Assembly (NCBI RefSeq): GCF_024139115.2
Contig: NC_085141.1
Location: forward strand, 44,947,065 to 45,011,064
DNA: 64,000 bases
Source: Armigeres subalbatus
Lineage: Eukaryota; Arthropoda; Insecta; Diptera; Culicidae
Direction of reading: 5' to 3'
A program made the position numbers and the translations under genes. The notes beneath the pieces are model-generated. The model saw only the letters and a list, made by a program, of their open reading frames with translations, did not search any database and had not been told where the DNA came from. Shown in pieces: positions 32,524-44,700 of the stretch (within the stretch, counting starts at the first letter, position 1; each line of letters begins with the position of its first letter).

Positions 32524-32807
32524 ATGGCTCACCCGACACCGACCAACCAGCACCGACCAAACCGATAGATCAGCAATAAAGGAGTCAGACCACACGAGCA
32601 AAGTCCAATGACCAGCGACCCAGATGTGATATGCCCCATCAGCAGTTTTAGTATACAAATAGCCGGGTCGAACCCCCGATCAATCTTTTTTTTAGTTCAG
32701 GTACTTGAGGTAATAGGTAGTTTGTAAGAAGTGTTGCGATGTTATTAAGTGAAAATCGATAGAATAAAATATTTTTTTTAATGAAACGTTGAGTGTAAAC
32801 TCATTAT
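32516..32807 (+). repeat. 5' LTR of the errantivirus
   Basis: It runs from ATTACGTGATGG to AACTCATTAT, 292 bp. It includes a possible polyadenylation word (GAATAAAATA at about 32761). It differs from the 3' LTR at three positions and by no indel: T/C near 32529, T/A near 32647 and C/A near 32738. Ends are set by the PBS on one side and the TATA duplication on the other; they are not TG...CA, as is usual for this group. Confidence 0.9.
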
Positions 32808-32826
32808 TGGCGCTGTAGCAGTTCGG
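32808..32826 (+). promoter_or_regulatory. Primer-binding site, tRNA type uncertain
   Basis: TGGCGCTGTAGCAGTTCGG directly follows the LTR. The TGGCGC start fits the tRNA-Ser-type primer of 17.6-like elements, with an apparent small insertion in the middle. Confidence 0.55.
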
Positions 32827-33349
32827 TAAAGTTGAAAAGACTTGTGTTTATAACAGTGGAATAGTAGTGCACAAAAAACGCTACTCAAGTGGTTCCCGCT
32901 AACGCGTCTGCAGCTGAAGGATTACATCCGCTGTGAAGATTTGAGGATCCCCCTGGCACAAAGAAAATCAACTGAACCAAGAGGACACCGGTAAGTAAAT
33001 TTGAAACTTTTACATACTTTTACTTGTGTTGTGAAGTGATAATTTACGAAATTCTGGATCGGCACTACTAGATAGACCGATCAGACAGTGTAGAAACATT
33101 GATTCAGTACTACAAGATAGGCCGATTATTTGTTTGTTAGCCCTAGCCCACCACTCAGTCGAGCAGCGAGCAAAGGCGACATTAATTCTACATTCCCTAC
33201 ACTTGAAAAAACAGCGAGCAACGAGCTTGCGTTTGTTTTTACTCCTCCTCCCCCCAATCAAAACAGCAGCGGGTGCGCATTAGGCTTCGTTAGCATAAAG
33301 CAAAGTTTGCAGCTACGATAGCCAAGTACAGCTACTATTTGATAATTCA
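32808..33349 (+). promoter_or_regulatory. 5' untranslated leader with splice donor
   Basis: A strong donor (CACCGGTAAGTAAAT, GT at about 32991) lies between the PBS and gag. Errantiviruses splice such a donor to an acceptor before env to make the envelope mRNA (established for the group). The matching acceptor was not pinned down. Confidence 0.5.
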
Positions 33350-33861
33350 ATGCCGAAAATTGTCAGTGACAAGGCATTAAAACAAGCAAGGAAACAACTG
33401 AATATTACATTGAAAAATATTCAATCTTCAGAGACAGAAGATAGCTTGGATTCGGACGACTCCGGCGACCTTTCTCATATCCCCCTAAAAAGTAACATTA
33501 TCCCTCCGATTTCAAATCTGTTCATTTCCGAAACCGTAGGAATGGAACAAGCTCTGACTCAAATGATGGACCAACTCCGTCAAATTAACGAAAACATCGC
33601 TTCCCTGTCGCATCGACAAGAAAACCAAGAACAAGCCATTCACGCACTAGCACAACCGCAACCCCGAAGTGAACAACAGTCAGTACAAGTATCAAACCGT
33701 AGAGTAGAGGATTTCTTCCGTATTCCCGACCCAATTAAATCACTCCCACACTTTGAAGGCAATAGAAAACAACTACGTGCATGGCTATCCACCGCTGAGG
33801 AAACTTTAGATTATTTCAAAGAAGAGGTTTCTCCACAATTATTTAAGACTAGCTTTATGTA
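33350..33861 (+). pseudogene. Errantivirus gag, 5' part (split by insertion)
   Basis: The ATG at 33350 opens an acidic N-terminus (SSETEDSLDSDDSGDL), a coiled-coil-like Gln/Glu stretch, and the capsid start IPDPIKSLPHFEGN. Codons run in frame to the duplicated ATGTA at 33857-33861, where the 5.2-kb insert begins; the frame then drifts into insert sequence and stops at 33922. The matching remainder is 39037-39780. The product would be the structural capsid polyprotein, acting in the cytoplasm. Retroviral-type zinc knuckles are absent, as is common in errantiviruses. Confidence 0.8.
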
Positions 33862-34529
33862 CCCGGCCTTGCTCGGAATTGCCAGTTTGGTTTTCAGTTT
33901 TTTCACAATCAGAAAAAGATAAAACCAATTGGTCAACAGAGTAATTGTGTTAACTTATTGATACTTCATCATTTGAATTAAAGAAAGCTTTTGGAAATAT
34001 TGACTGATTTTGAAGAAGGGATCTTGGCTTGAATAGGCTTATTTCGGGCAAACGTCAATTGCTAAAGAAGGAAAAACATTCACCGATGCTTTATCCCGGG
34101 CAAACGCCCATTTTTAAAGAAGGGATCACACTCACCATTGCCTTATTCCGGGCAAATGCCTACTTTTTAAGAAGCAATCACATCCACCATTCAGAAGGAA
34201 ACACATTAATCATTGCTTTTCACTGGGCAAGCCATGATTCCGATGAAGGGTAACAATTATCATTGCTATATACCCAGCAAATGTATGCTTTCTATGGATA
34301 TGTCTTTCTAGGGATATGTCATTTTCAGGGAAATGCCATATTCTGGAATATGTGTATCGGTAAGAATCATTTTTGGGAAATATCATTTTCGTTGAAGTCA
34401 TTTTTGGGGAAATGTTATTACCGGGAAAATGTTATGTTCGAGGATTTGCTATTTTTGAGAAATTCGGGAAATTTATTTTTGGATCATTGTACAATGTGAA
34501 AGAACCTCGAATGAACTAAATAGGAGGGA

Positions 34530-37500
34530 TTTTAAATTAAGTCATTTTCCAAACAATATCCAACCCCAATAACCTCCCGCATTCCAAAAGTTTCTCCCAG
34601 CCTCTCTATAATAGTTTTGGGCAGAGAATACGTGTTTACAAATTTGGTTTGAATTGACCCATGCGGTAAAAAGGTATACTAAAGTGTTCGTTTAATAAAT
34701 ATACCCTCTCTCATTCAGCTATGACACTCCTATCCAGTCTGATATAGTCTTCCTTAAACAGAAAATATGGGTTCCAAATTTGGTGGACATCAATAAATGG
34801 TTTCAAAAGTTATGCTGAATTGATCGATAACTAAACAATACCCCTTTCTCACACCATCCCCATTTTAAAATGACCTACCCTCATGCACTAAAGTTGTTTC
34901 CTTAGGACATACAAAATTTGGTAAAAATCGGCCAAGGGGTTCAAAAGGTACACTGAGTTGATCAATAACTTAGCGAAACACCTCCTCCCCCACACCCTCC
35001 CCTTTTTCCCATAAAGCGTCCCCAACCCTCCTATCGTCATCTCCTAAAGATAAAGAATGTGTGTTCCAAATTTAGTAGAAAACGGCCAAGGGGTTCAAAA
35101 GGTACACTGAGTTGATCAATAACTTAGCAATACCACTCCCCCCACACCCTCCCCCTTTTCCAAAGAGCATCCCTAACCCCCCTATCGTCATCTCCTAAAG
35201 ATAAAGAATGTGTGTTCCAAATTTGGTAGAAATCGGCCAAGGGATTCAAAAGGTACACTGAGTTGATCAATAACTTAGCGATACACCTCCCCCCACACCC
35301 TCCCCCTTTTCCAAGGAGCATCCCCCTATCGTCATCTGTTAAAGATAAAGAATGTGTGTTCCAAATTTGGTAGAAATCGGCCAAGGGGTTCAAAAGGTAC
35401 ACTGAGTTGATCAAAAACTTATCGATACCCCTCTCCCCACACCCTCCCCCTTTTTCCAAAAAGCATCCCTAACCCCACTATCGTCATCTCCTAAAGAAAA
35501 AAAATGTGTGTTCCAAATTTGGTAGAAATCGGCCAAGGGGTTCAAAAGGTACACTGAGTTGATCAATAACTTAGCGATACCCCTCCCCGCACACCCTCCC
35601 CCTTTTTCCAAATAGCATCCCCAACGTCGTCTCCTTAAGATGAAGAATGTGTGTTCCAAATTTAGTAGAAAACGGCCAAGGGATTCAAAAGGTACACTGA
35701 GTTGATCAATAACTTAGCGATACCCCTCCCCCCACACCCTCCCCCTTTTTCCAAATAGCATCCCTAACGTCGTCTCCTTAAGATGAAGAATGTGTGTTCC
35801 AAATTTGGTAGAAAACGGCCAAGGGGTTCGAATGGTACACTGAGTTGATCAATAACTTAGCGATCCCCCTCCCCCCACACCCTCCCTCTTTTCCAAAGAG
35901 CATCCCTTACCCCCCTATCGTCATCTCCTGAAGATAAAGAATGTGTGTTCCAAATTTGGTAGAAATCGGCCAAGGGGTTCAAAAGGTACACTGAGTTGAT
36001 CAATAACGTAGCGATACCCTTCCCCCACACCCTCCCCCTTTTTCCAAATAGCATCCATAACGTCGTCTCCTTAAGATGAAGAATGTGTGTTCCAAATTTA
36101 GTAGAAAACGGCCAAGGGATTCAAAAGGTACACTGAGTTGATCAATAACTTAGCGATACACCTCCCCCCACACCCTCCCCCTTTTCCAAGGAGCATCCCC
36201 CTATCGTCATCTCTTAAAGATAAAGAATGTGTGTTCCAAATTTGGTAGAAATCGGCCAAGGGCTTCAAAAGGTACACTGAGTTGATCAAAAACTTATCGA
36301 TACCCCTCCCCCCACACCCTCAACCTTTTTCCAAAAAGCATCCCTAACCCCACTATCGTCATCTCCTAAAGAAAAAAATGTGTGTTCCAAATTTGGTAGA
36401 AATCGGCCAAGGGGTTCAAAAGGTACAATGAGTTGATCAATAACTTAGCGATACACCTCCCCCCACACCCTCCCCCTTTTTCCAAATAGCATCCCTAACT
36501 TCGTCTCCTTAAGATGAAGAATGTGGGTTCCAAATTTGGTAGAAATCGGCCAAGGGGTACAAAAGGTACACTGAGTTGATCAATAACTTAGCGATCCCCC
36601 TCCCCCCACACCCTCCCTCTTTTCCAAAGAGCATCCCTAACCCCCCTATCGTCATCTCCTGAAGATAAAGAATGTGTGTTCCAAATTTGGTAGAAATCGG
36701 CCAAGGGGTTCAAAAGGTACACTGAGTTGATCAATAACTTAGCGATACCCCTCCCCCCACACCCTCCCCTTTTTCCAAAAAGCATCCCTAACCCCACTAT
36801 CGTCAGCTCCTAAAGAAAAAATGTGTGTTCCAAATTTGGTAGAAATCGGCCAAGGGGTTCAAAAGGTACACTGAGTTGATCAATAACTTAGCGATACCCC
36901 TCCCCCCCCCCCCCCCCCCTTTTTCCAAAAAGCATCCCTAACCCCCCCTCCTTAAGATGAAGAATGTGTGTTCCAAATTTGGTAGAAATCGGCCAAGGGG
37001 TTCAAAAGGTACACTGAGTTGATCAATAACGTAGCGATACCCTTCCCCCACACCCTCCCCCTTTTTCCAAATAGCATCCATAACGTCGTCTCCTTAAGAT
37101 GAAGAATGTGTGTTCCAAATTTAGTAGAAAACGGCCAAGGGATTCAAAAGGTACACTGAGTTGATCAATAACTTAGCGATACACCTCCCCACACCTCCCC
37201 TTTTCCAAGGAGCATCCCCCTATCGTCATCTCTTAAAGATAAAGAATGTGTGTTCCAAATTTGGTAGAAATCGGCCAAGGGCTTCAAAAGGTACACTGAG
37301 TTGATCAAAAACTTATCGATACCCCTCCCCCCACACCCTCAACCTTTTTCCAAAAAGCATCCCTAACCCCACTATCGTCATCTCCTAAAGAAAAAAATGT
37401 GTTCCAAATTTGGTAGAAATCGGCCAAGGGGTTCAAAAGGTACAATGAGTTGATCAATAACTTAGCGATACCCCTCCCCACACCTCCCCTTTTCCAAATA

Positions 37501-38940
37501 GCATCCCTAACTTCGTCTCCTTAAGATGAAGAATGTGGGTTCCAAATTTGGTAGAAATCGGCCAAGGGGTACAAAAGGTACACTGAGTTGATCAATAACT
37601 TAGCGATCCCCCTCCCCCCACACCCTCCCTCTTTTCCAAAGAGCATCCCTAACCCCCCTATCGTCATCTCCTGAAGATAAAGAATGTGTGTTCCAAATTT
37701 GGTAGAAATCGGCCAAGGGGTTCAAAAGGTACACTGAGTTGATCAATAACTTATCGATACCCCTCCCCCCACACCCTCCCCCTTTTTCCAAAAAGCATCC
37801 CTAACCCCACTATCGTCATCTCCTAAAGATAAAAAATGTGTGTTCCAAATTTGGTAGAAATCGGCCAAGGGGTTCAAAAGGTACACTGAGTTCATCAATA
37901 ACTTAGCGATACACCTCCCCCCACACCCTCCCCTTTTTTCCAAATAGAATCCCTAACGTCGTCTCCTTAAGATGAAGAATGTGTGTTCCAAATTTGGTAG
38001 AAATCGGCCAAGGGGTTCAAAAGGTACACTGAGTTGATCAATAACTTAGCGATACCCCTTCCCCACACCCTCCCCCTTTTTCCAAATAGCATCCCTAACC
38101 CCCCTATCGTCATCTCCTAAAGATAAAAAATGTGTGTTCCAAATTTGGTAGAAATCAGCCAAGGGATTCAAAAGGTACACTGAGTTGATCAATAACTCAG
38201 CAATACCCCTCCCCACACACCCTCCCTCTTTTCCATAGAGCATCCCTAACCCCCCTATCGTCATCTCCTAAAGATAAAAAATGTGTGTACCAAATTTGGT
38301 AGAAATCGGCCAAGGGGTTCAAAAGGTACACTGAGTTGATCAATAACTTAGCAATACCCCTCCCCCCACACCCTCCCCCTTTTTTCAAATAGTATCCCCA
38401 ACCCCCCTACCGCCGTCTTCTTAAGATGAAGAATGTGTGTTCCAAATTTGGTAGAAATCGGCCAAGGGGTTCAAAAGGTACACTGAGTTGATCAATAACT
38501 TAGCAATACTCCTCCCCTCACACCCTCCCTCTTTTCCAAAGAGCATCCCTAACCCCCCTATCGTCGTCTTCTTAAGATGAAGAATGTGTGTTCCAAATTT
38601 GGTAGAAATCGGCCAAGGGGTTCAAAGAGTACACTGAGTAGATCAATAACTTAGCAATACCCCTCCCCCCACACCCTCCCCCTTTTCCAAAGAGCATCCC
38701 TAACCCCCCTATCGTCATCTCCTAAAGATAAAGAATGTGTGTTCCAAATTTGGTAGAAATCGGCCAAGGGGTTCAAAAGGTACACTGAGTTGATCAATAA
38801 CTTAGCAATACCCCTCCCCCAAACCCTCCCTCTTTTCCAAAGAGCATCCCTAACCCCCCTATCATCGTTTCCTTAAGATGAAGAATGTGTGTTCCAAATT
38901 TGGTTGAAATCGGTCAATGGGTTCAGAAGTTATGCTGGAA
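34530..38940. repeat. Satellite array, units of about 143 and 151 bp
   Basis: The anchor word TTCCAAATTTGGTAGAAATC recurs about 27 times from 35064 to 38892 at steps of 138-152 bp, clustering at about 143 and 151. Other constant parts are GTACACTGAGTTGATCAATA and a C-rich core ACCCCTCCCCCCACACCCTC. The first units (34530-34900) are strongly diverged and the central ones are near-identical. One unit at 36901-36919 has a pure C run of about 19. The short minus-strand frames across the array arise from the repeat and are not genes. Confidence 0.9.
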
Positions 38941-38989
38941 CATACATACAAACATACATACAAACATACAAACATTGAGTTTTATATAT

Positions 38990-39022
<33 letters not shown>

Positions 39023-39036
39023 AGATAGATAGATAG
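38940..39036. repeat. CATA and GATA microsatellite tail
   Basis: ACATACATACAAAC repeats are followed by TTTTATATATATAGATAGAT and about a dozen GATA units, ending one base before the target duplication. Confidence 0.9.
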
Positions 39037-39780
39037 ATGTACGTCACCGCTGTGACGAACAAAATTGAAGGAAGAGCCAAAGATATTCTTTGCTTAGCAG
39101 GAAACCCCCGAGATTTCGACACCATCAAGAGTATCTTAATTAATGCTTTAGGTGATCGACAAGAATTGTCGACCTATAAAAGCCAGTTATGGCAACATAG
39201 AATGACAGATGGAATGAGTATCCTTAAATATTATCAAAAGTCTAAAGAGTTGATTCAAAATATAAAAACATTAGCGAAGCAAAATACCACATATAAAGCT
39301 AACTGGGTAGCAATTAATCTTTTTATTGATGAAGATGGCCTTGCTGCATTCATATCCGGCTTGAAAGGCACATATTTCGGACATGTTCAAGCGGCCCGCC
39401 CGAAAGACATAGAGGATGCTTCCGCATTTCTCTGCAAGTTTGAATCTCAAGAAATCTCAGCCAGTTCTCTTTCAGACAGATCGAACAAACCACCTTTTAA
39501 ACACGAAAATACTTCAAAAAGCGATCAAAGAAACTATTCAAAACCTTCATTTCAGCCACAGTTACAAGGTGAAAATTCAAAGGTATTTCAACCTAGGCAA
39601 TCTTCTTCGATGGAAATAGACCCATCTCTCAAAAGCAGATTAACGTTGAATAGAAAGTTAATCAATAATACGGAACTGGAATCATCGGATCATGATTGTT
39701 CTGAAGACGATGATGAAGAGGAAGTTGTTGAGGAAAACGTAAATTTTTGCACAGCAACGGCATCCACAAACCCCAAATAA
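39037..39780 (+). pseudogene. Errantivirus gag, 3' part
   Basis: This is the continuation of the split gag: KIEGRAKDILCLAGNPRDF and LGDRQELSTYKSQLWQ belong to the capsid domain, followed by a Ser/Asn/Gln-rich linker and an acidic tail (SEDDDEEEVVEEN). The frame is open to the stop at 39778-39780. The frame matches the upstream part through the duplicated ATGTA. Its last 33 nt overlap pol in the -1 frame. Confidence 0.85.
39741..39747 (+). promoter_or_regulatory. Gag-pol -1 frameshift site AAATTTT
   Basis: In the gag frame the codons are GTA AAT TTT, so the heptamer is A AAT TTT, a canonical X XXY YYZ slip site. A -1 slip there continues at 39747, exactly the first codon of the open pol frame. 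Downstream RNA structure was not evaluated. Confidence 0.75.
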
Positions 39781-41753
39781 ACCAAGATTTTGATTTTCTA
39801 CCTTACATTCTAGTTCAGGATAAAGTTAATGACATAAAAATTCGGCTACTGATCGATACCGGTGCCAACAAAAATATAATTAGAGCTGGTATTATCCCCA
39901 CTATGAAAACTAAGAGCACATCTACTGTAAAAAACATATTCGGAACGCAAGTTATTAATAAAAAAGGAAAATACAATCTTCTAGGTCCAAATATTCCAGT
40001 GCAAACGTATCATGAACTAAAATTTCATGATTTCTTCGATGGTATTTTAGGTACGGAGTTTATGTCCCAAACAAACACATTCATTGATTTCAATACGAAC
40101 AAAATTTCAATCAACAAAGTAGATATCTCTTTTAAGAAATACTATCCAGCAAGAAAATATCATTGTTATACAGTTACTGTGGAAACTGATAAAAACGGCG
40201 ACTGGTTTGTGCCTTCCTTTCAGAAAATCGCAAAAGGCAACGTTATTCAGCCTGGACTGTATTCTTCCATTGATAATAAAAAGCACCATAAAGATTATTT
40301 CCAAAGATAAAAGGCACCTGAGCTACCCAAACTTAAATTGAAAGTTAATAATTTCGAAACGTTAACCCCAATTCCAATAGATTCAAATGATGCCCCCGAT
40401 AAGGAGACAATAGAAAGTTTCTAAGGGCATTTATCAAGACTAGAAAAAGACAAACTCATTGACACGATTATAAGGAACCATAGAGTTTTGCTTAGGAAGA
40501 ACGACAAGCTAACTTCCACGACAATCGTTAAACACAAAATTGTTACAAAATATGAAAACCCGGTTTACACAAAAACGTATCGATACCCCCACCATTTTAG
40601 AACCGATGTAGAAACTCAAATTAAAGAAATGCTTGATTGTGGGATTATTACTCCATCTACCAGTCCTTATTCATCACCAATTTGGGTTGTTCCCAAAAAG
40701 AAGGATGCTTCGTGTAAACAGAAAATTCGAGTTGTTATCGATTACAGAAAAAAAATTAATGAAAAACAATCAATGACAAATTCCCATGCCAGAAATTGAA
40801 GATATTCTAGATAATCTCGGGAAATCTCTAATACTTTACAACGCTAGACCTTAAATCTGGTTTTCACCAGATCGAAATGGATCTAAAAGATCGTGCGAAA
40901 ACTGCATTTTCTACCACCCAAGGACATTTTGAATTTACCAGAATGCCATTTGGTCTAAAAAACGCCCCAGCCACATTTCAAAGGGCTATGAACAATATCC
41001 TATCTAACTATATAGGTTCAATCTGCTACGTCTATCTTGATGATATTATTATCATCGGGCATAGCCTCGAAAACCATTTAGTAAATGTATGCAAAGTATT
41101 AGAACGACTGGCTCAGTTTAACCTTAAAATTCAGTTAGACAAATGTGAATTTCTACGAAGCGAAACGGAATTTCTAGGACACATTGTAACACCCGAAGGA
41201 GTTAAACCCAACCCTGATAAAATCCAGCAGATTCTTGATTGGAAAATTCCGAAAAATGAGAAGGAGATAAGACAGTTCTTAGGATTATCTGGTTACTACC
41301 GTCGTTTTATTAAGGACTACTCTAAAATAGCTAAACCAATAACCAAATTCTTGAAAAAAGATATACCCGTAAACATAGAAGATCCGGAATACGTTGCATC
41401 ATTCTCAAAATTGAAACAAACCATAGCTTCAGACCAAATCCTCGCATACCCAGATTTCGAACTCCCCTTTATTTTAACCACGGACGCTAGCGACCATGCA
41501 GTGGGAGCAGTGCTGTCCCAAATACAGGACAAAATAGAACGACCGATCGCCTTCGCAAGTAGGACACTCAATAAAGCGGAGACGAACTATTCAACTATAG
41601 AAAAAGAAGCACTCGCTATCATATGTATGGGCTATCAGAAAGTACAAATCATATTTACACGGAAACCAATTCAAACTATTAACCGATCATAAGCCGCTTG
41701 TGCTTATCAAAACTTCTACAAAAAACAATAGAATACTAAATTGGAGACTTGAA
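39747..41753 (+). pseudogene. Errantivirus pol, part 1: protease, RT, RNase H
   Basis: Protease: LLIDTGANKNII (DTG catalytic triad, about 39848-39883). [48 protein letters not shown] and the active site YVYLDDIII (about 41029-41055). RNase [17 protein letters not shown] and IEKEALAII. In-frame stops occur at 40308-40310 and 40422, a frameshift lies in the A-rich stretch near 40750-40860, and another near 41630. Cut at CTAGAG (41754) by the DNA transposon; the reading continues at 45679. Not translatable as it stands. Confidence 0.85.
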
Positions 41754-41759
41754 CTAGAG

Positions 41760-44700
41760 AGCGATTCCAAGCAACAGCATCAAAATTTAAGAAAATTTTT
41801 AATTCATGATTTTCTATTGAGTTGAAACTTTGCACAGTTTTTCAATTTCATCTAAATCGTCATTTTTCGATATCAAATCTTCATATTGAGTCACGACTAA
41901 CTTTTCAAAAGGGTGTATGTGAAAATGGTTCAAAAATATTTAAAAAGCTGCACAGCAAAAACGGAATGTTCGATTGTTATGATTTTTCAGCAAAGTTAGA
42001 CAACTAAATGGTGATTCTTAAGAAAATGTGCACAGTAAAAAAAAAATTTTTTTGCCTTTAAAAATATCATTTTTGTCACAAAAACTCAAATATCTCAAAA
42101 CCCTATCTTTTTTCGAACGTAATTTTTTTAGGGAAAACGGTCCATTATATTAGCTATGATGGTAAACTAATAAACAAAAAAGTTATGACATTTCAAACAT
42201 TTCACAATTTTCACATAAAGTAAACAAAAAAAAATTTCCGTGTATTTTTTTTTCAAGAATCGCAGTTTGATGCTGATTTTATTGTTAAGGGCCTTGCGTG
42301 AGTTAAACAAGTTGTTTGTATGATATTCCATATTTATGTATTCATCGATATTATGTATATTATATGTATAAATATTATATGTATAAATAAATAAAAATGA
42401 ATTAATATTATCCTAAGTATTAAATTAAATGTGGCAGTTACACAATGTTGTTATAGAAACTCTAAGAGTTTTGGGTTTGAATTTTGGTATGGGTTATGAT
42501 ATCATGAAAACAGTTTATTAATACTTATTTTTTATTTATTTTTATTCAAATTTTTTAAAATATCGAACACTTTTGAATTATTATCAGCACAGTTTGAGTA
42601 TAGTTTTGCTTTAATTTTATTTTCCGACAATGGAATGAAACAGTAAAATTTTTGGGTTCCTTGGATCGTTTTCGCGTTATTAAATTGCTCGCTGAGCTCT
42701 GAAGCCTTTATTTCGTACTCTTCAGTAGTAGTAAAACAAAATGATAATTTGGTTAAATCTTTTTCTTTTCTACGATTTGCCCAATCAAAAGTTCTTTCGC
42801 AGTTTTAATTGGATGCTCACGTTCTTTGGCTAAACTTGCTCTTGTGGCCATGCGCTTTATTGTTCCTCCAATAGCATCACAAGGACCTTTGCCATGTGAT
42901 GTAGCAAAAAAATGCCATTCTGCATCAATTCCGTACATTGATTTAAATTGACATAGGCTCGAAAAATTCTTACGATTTTTGTACTGCGACGCTGCTCCAT
43001 CAGACATGAAATATATCTTTTTGACTTCTTTATGCTTATCAACGCGTAAAAGTTAATCATTTTTTCAATGAACAAGTTTACGGATACTGAATCGTGTCTT
43101 AAATCTTCGGAAATTATAATAAAACTTAAGTGTTCAATTTGCGTACTTCCATTAAAATAAATAACGAATGGATGAATTGTAGCTTGTTGTACGTTCCAGT
43201 GATGGGACTGCACTTCATCTTGCAATACAAAGCTGTAATTTTCAGAAAAATCACAAATGACTAAAAATTCACCATTTTGTAAATGTATTTTTCGTATTTT
43301 TAAAAAGCTGGATTGTTCTGTTTTAATGAAATCGTGAGGGATTAAACTTTCTAATTTCAAGCAAAAATATGACACAAACTCATCTACAGGTTTTACAATA
43401 GTTTCTATGTCACACCTATCCGTGGTCACCCATTGCTCAAATGATAACTGATCAATATATTTTCTTCAAACTCAGCGAATAAAGTATTTTCCAATGATGA
43501 AGAATCTGGACAATCCGAACAAGATCGTAGATAGCAATTTGATGTTGTATTGTTTGTTGTTAACATTTTAATATCCTTTGTTAAATTGATTCTTTTCAAA
43601 CTATGTAAAATAAGATTAATATTCTCATGGGTTGTGCACACACACATTATGTGTTCCTGAATTGGAAAGAAGCTTACATTGCCTTGGCTGAAGGCTTGCA
43701 AATGAGGAAAACCTATTTTAATATTATCGTGAATTTCCTTGAAGCGTGTGTACGCTTCTTTCAAAGTCGTCATCATTAATCGTTTTTGGATTGCTTGACG
43801 CTTTCCATCTTTTTACTGATACATAATCTTTTGACCAGGCATAGCTCGACTTACTTCATCATCTTCAAAATATTGAACTACTATTTCTTTTGTCTCATCT
43901 GTTAATGCAGTACTAGACCTAGAATTTTGGTTGAAAGACAGTTATTCTTCAATTGTTTTGCCTCTTTACTGTATTTCTATTGGTTTTGAACTCATCAATG
44001 GCATCCTGAATAGACCACGAACTTGGCAGCATCGACAAAATCAATAATTTTTTTTTCCTTGTCGTGGCTGCATTCGAGAACCTTTCCTTCATATTTATAA
44101 TTACCTCATCGTAGTCTGTATTTTCCACATCATCAGGTCCTAATTTGAAGAGGTTTCTTCGTACAGCTTCGTTTATTTCACGGTATTTTTTCTCCGGGTA
44201 ATAAACGTAGTCCATCTTACTCCATTTAATCGGAGTCACTTTTATCCCAGCTATGCCCTCGTTAAAGCGTTCGATGTTGACCTTTTGGATACACTCATCT
44301 TCCGATTGATTTGTTGAAACAGATTTCGCTGATGGTACGGTGGCAAGGCTCTCAGCACTTAATACTTCTGGTAATTCCTCAGTTGTTGTCGATACATCTG
44401 GCAATTCCTCAGTTGCTGTCGTTTTCGAACTTCCTGCGCTCTGCTCAACCGATGATATACAGATTGCTCTTTTGTCAACGTTTAGACGGCAGGACGTGCA
44501 AATGCGTAAATTTGTATTCAATGTGGACATTGAGCATAACCAGTCGCTTTCAGTTTATCTATGGTGCTTTCGGTGAGATTTCGTAACTCTTTGAACACTT
44601 TTTTCCATCAAACGGCCTACAACAGTTGAGAAAGCGGCTACTCATGTTGTTCGTAATATTTCAATAAACAAAATCACTTTTAAGTTTTTACTGACTAGTT

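Larger units (their letters stand above)
33862..39036. mobile_element. 5.2-kb satellite-bearing insert in gag
   Basis: It is framed by ATGTA (33857-33861 and 39037-39041). Order: about 170 bp unique, a tandem of about 52-bp units with the word CGGGCAAA (34045-34250), a degenerate stretch of about 17-bp GGGAAATGTCATTTT words (34290-34480), degenerate and then regular long satellite units (34530-38940), ACATACATACAAACA, and a GATA microsatellite (38990-39036). A microsatellite 3' end plus a short duplication fits a non-LTR retroposon or SINE-like element with expanded internal repeats, but no coding part is present. Confidence 0.65.

Noticed and set aside
35124..38388. Repeated minus-strand ORFs containing LLINSVYLLNPLADFYQIWN
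   Set aside because: They arise from the satellite unit read across units whose length is sometimes a multiple of 3; no promoter, and interrupted at most units.
34530..38940. CRISPR-like regular repeats
   Set aside because: Units are about 145-151 bp with no unique spacers, in a eukaryotic genome; this is a satellite.
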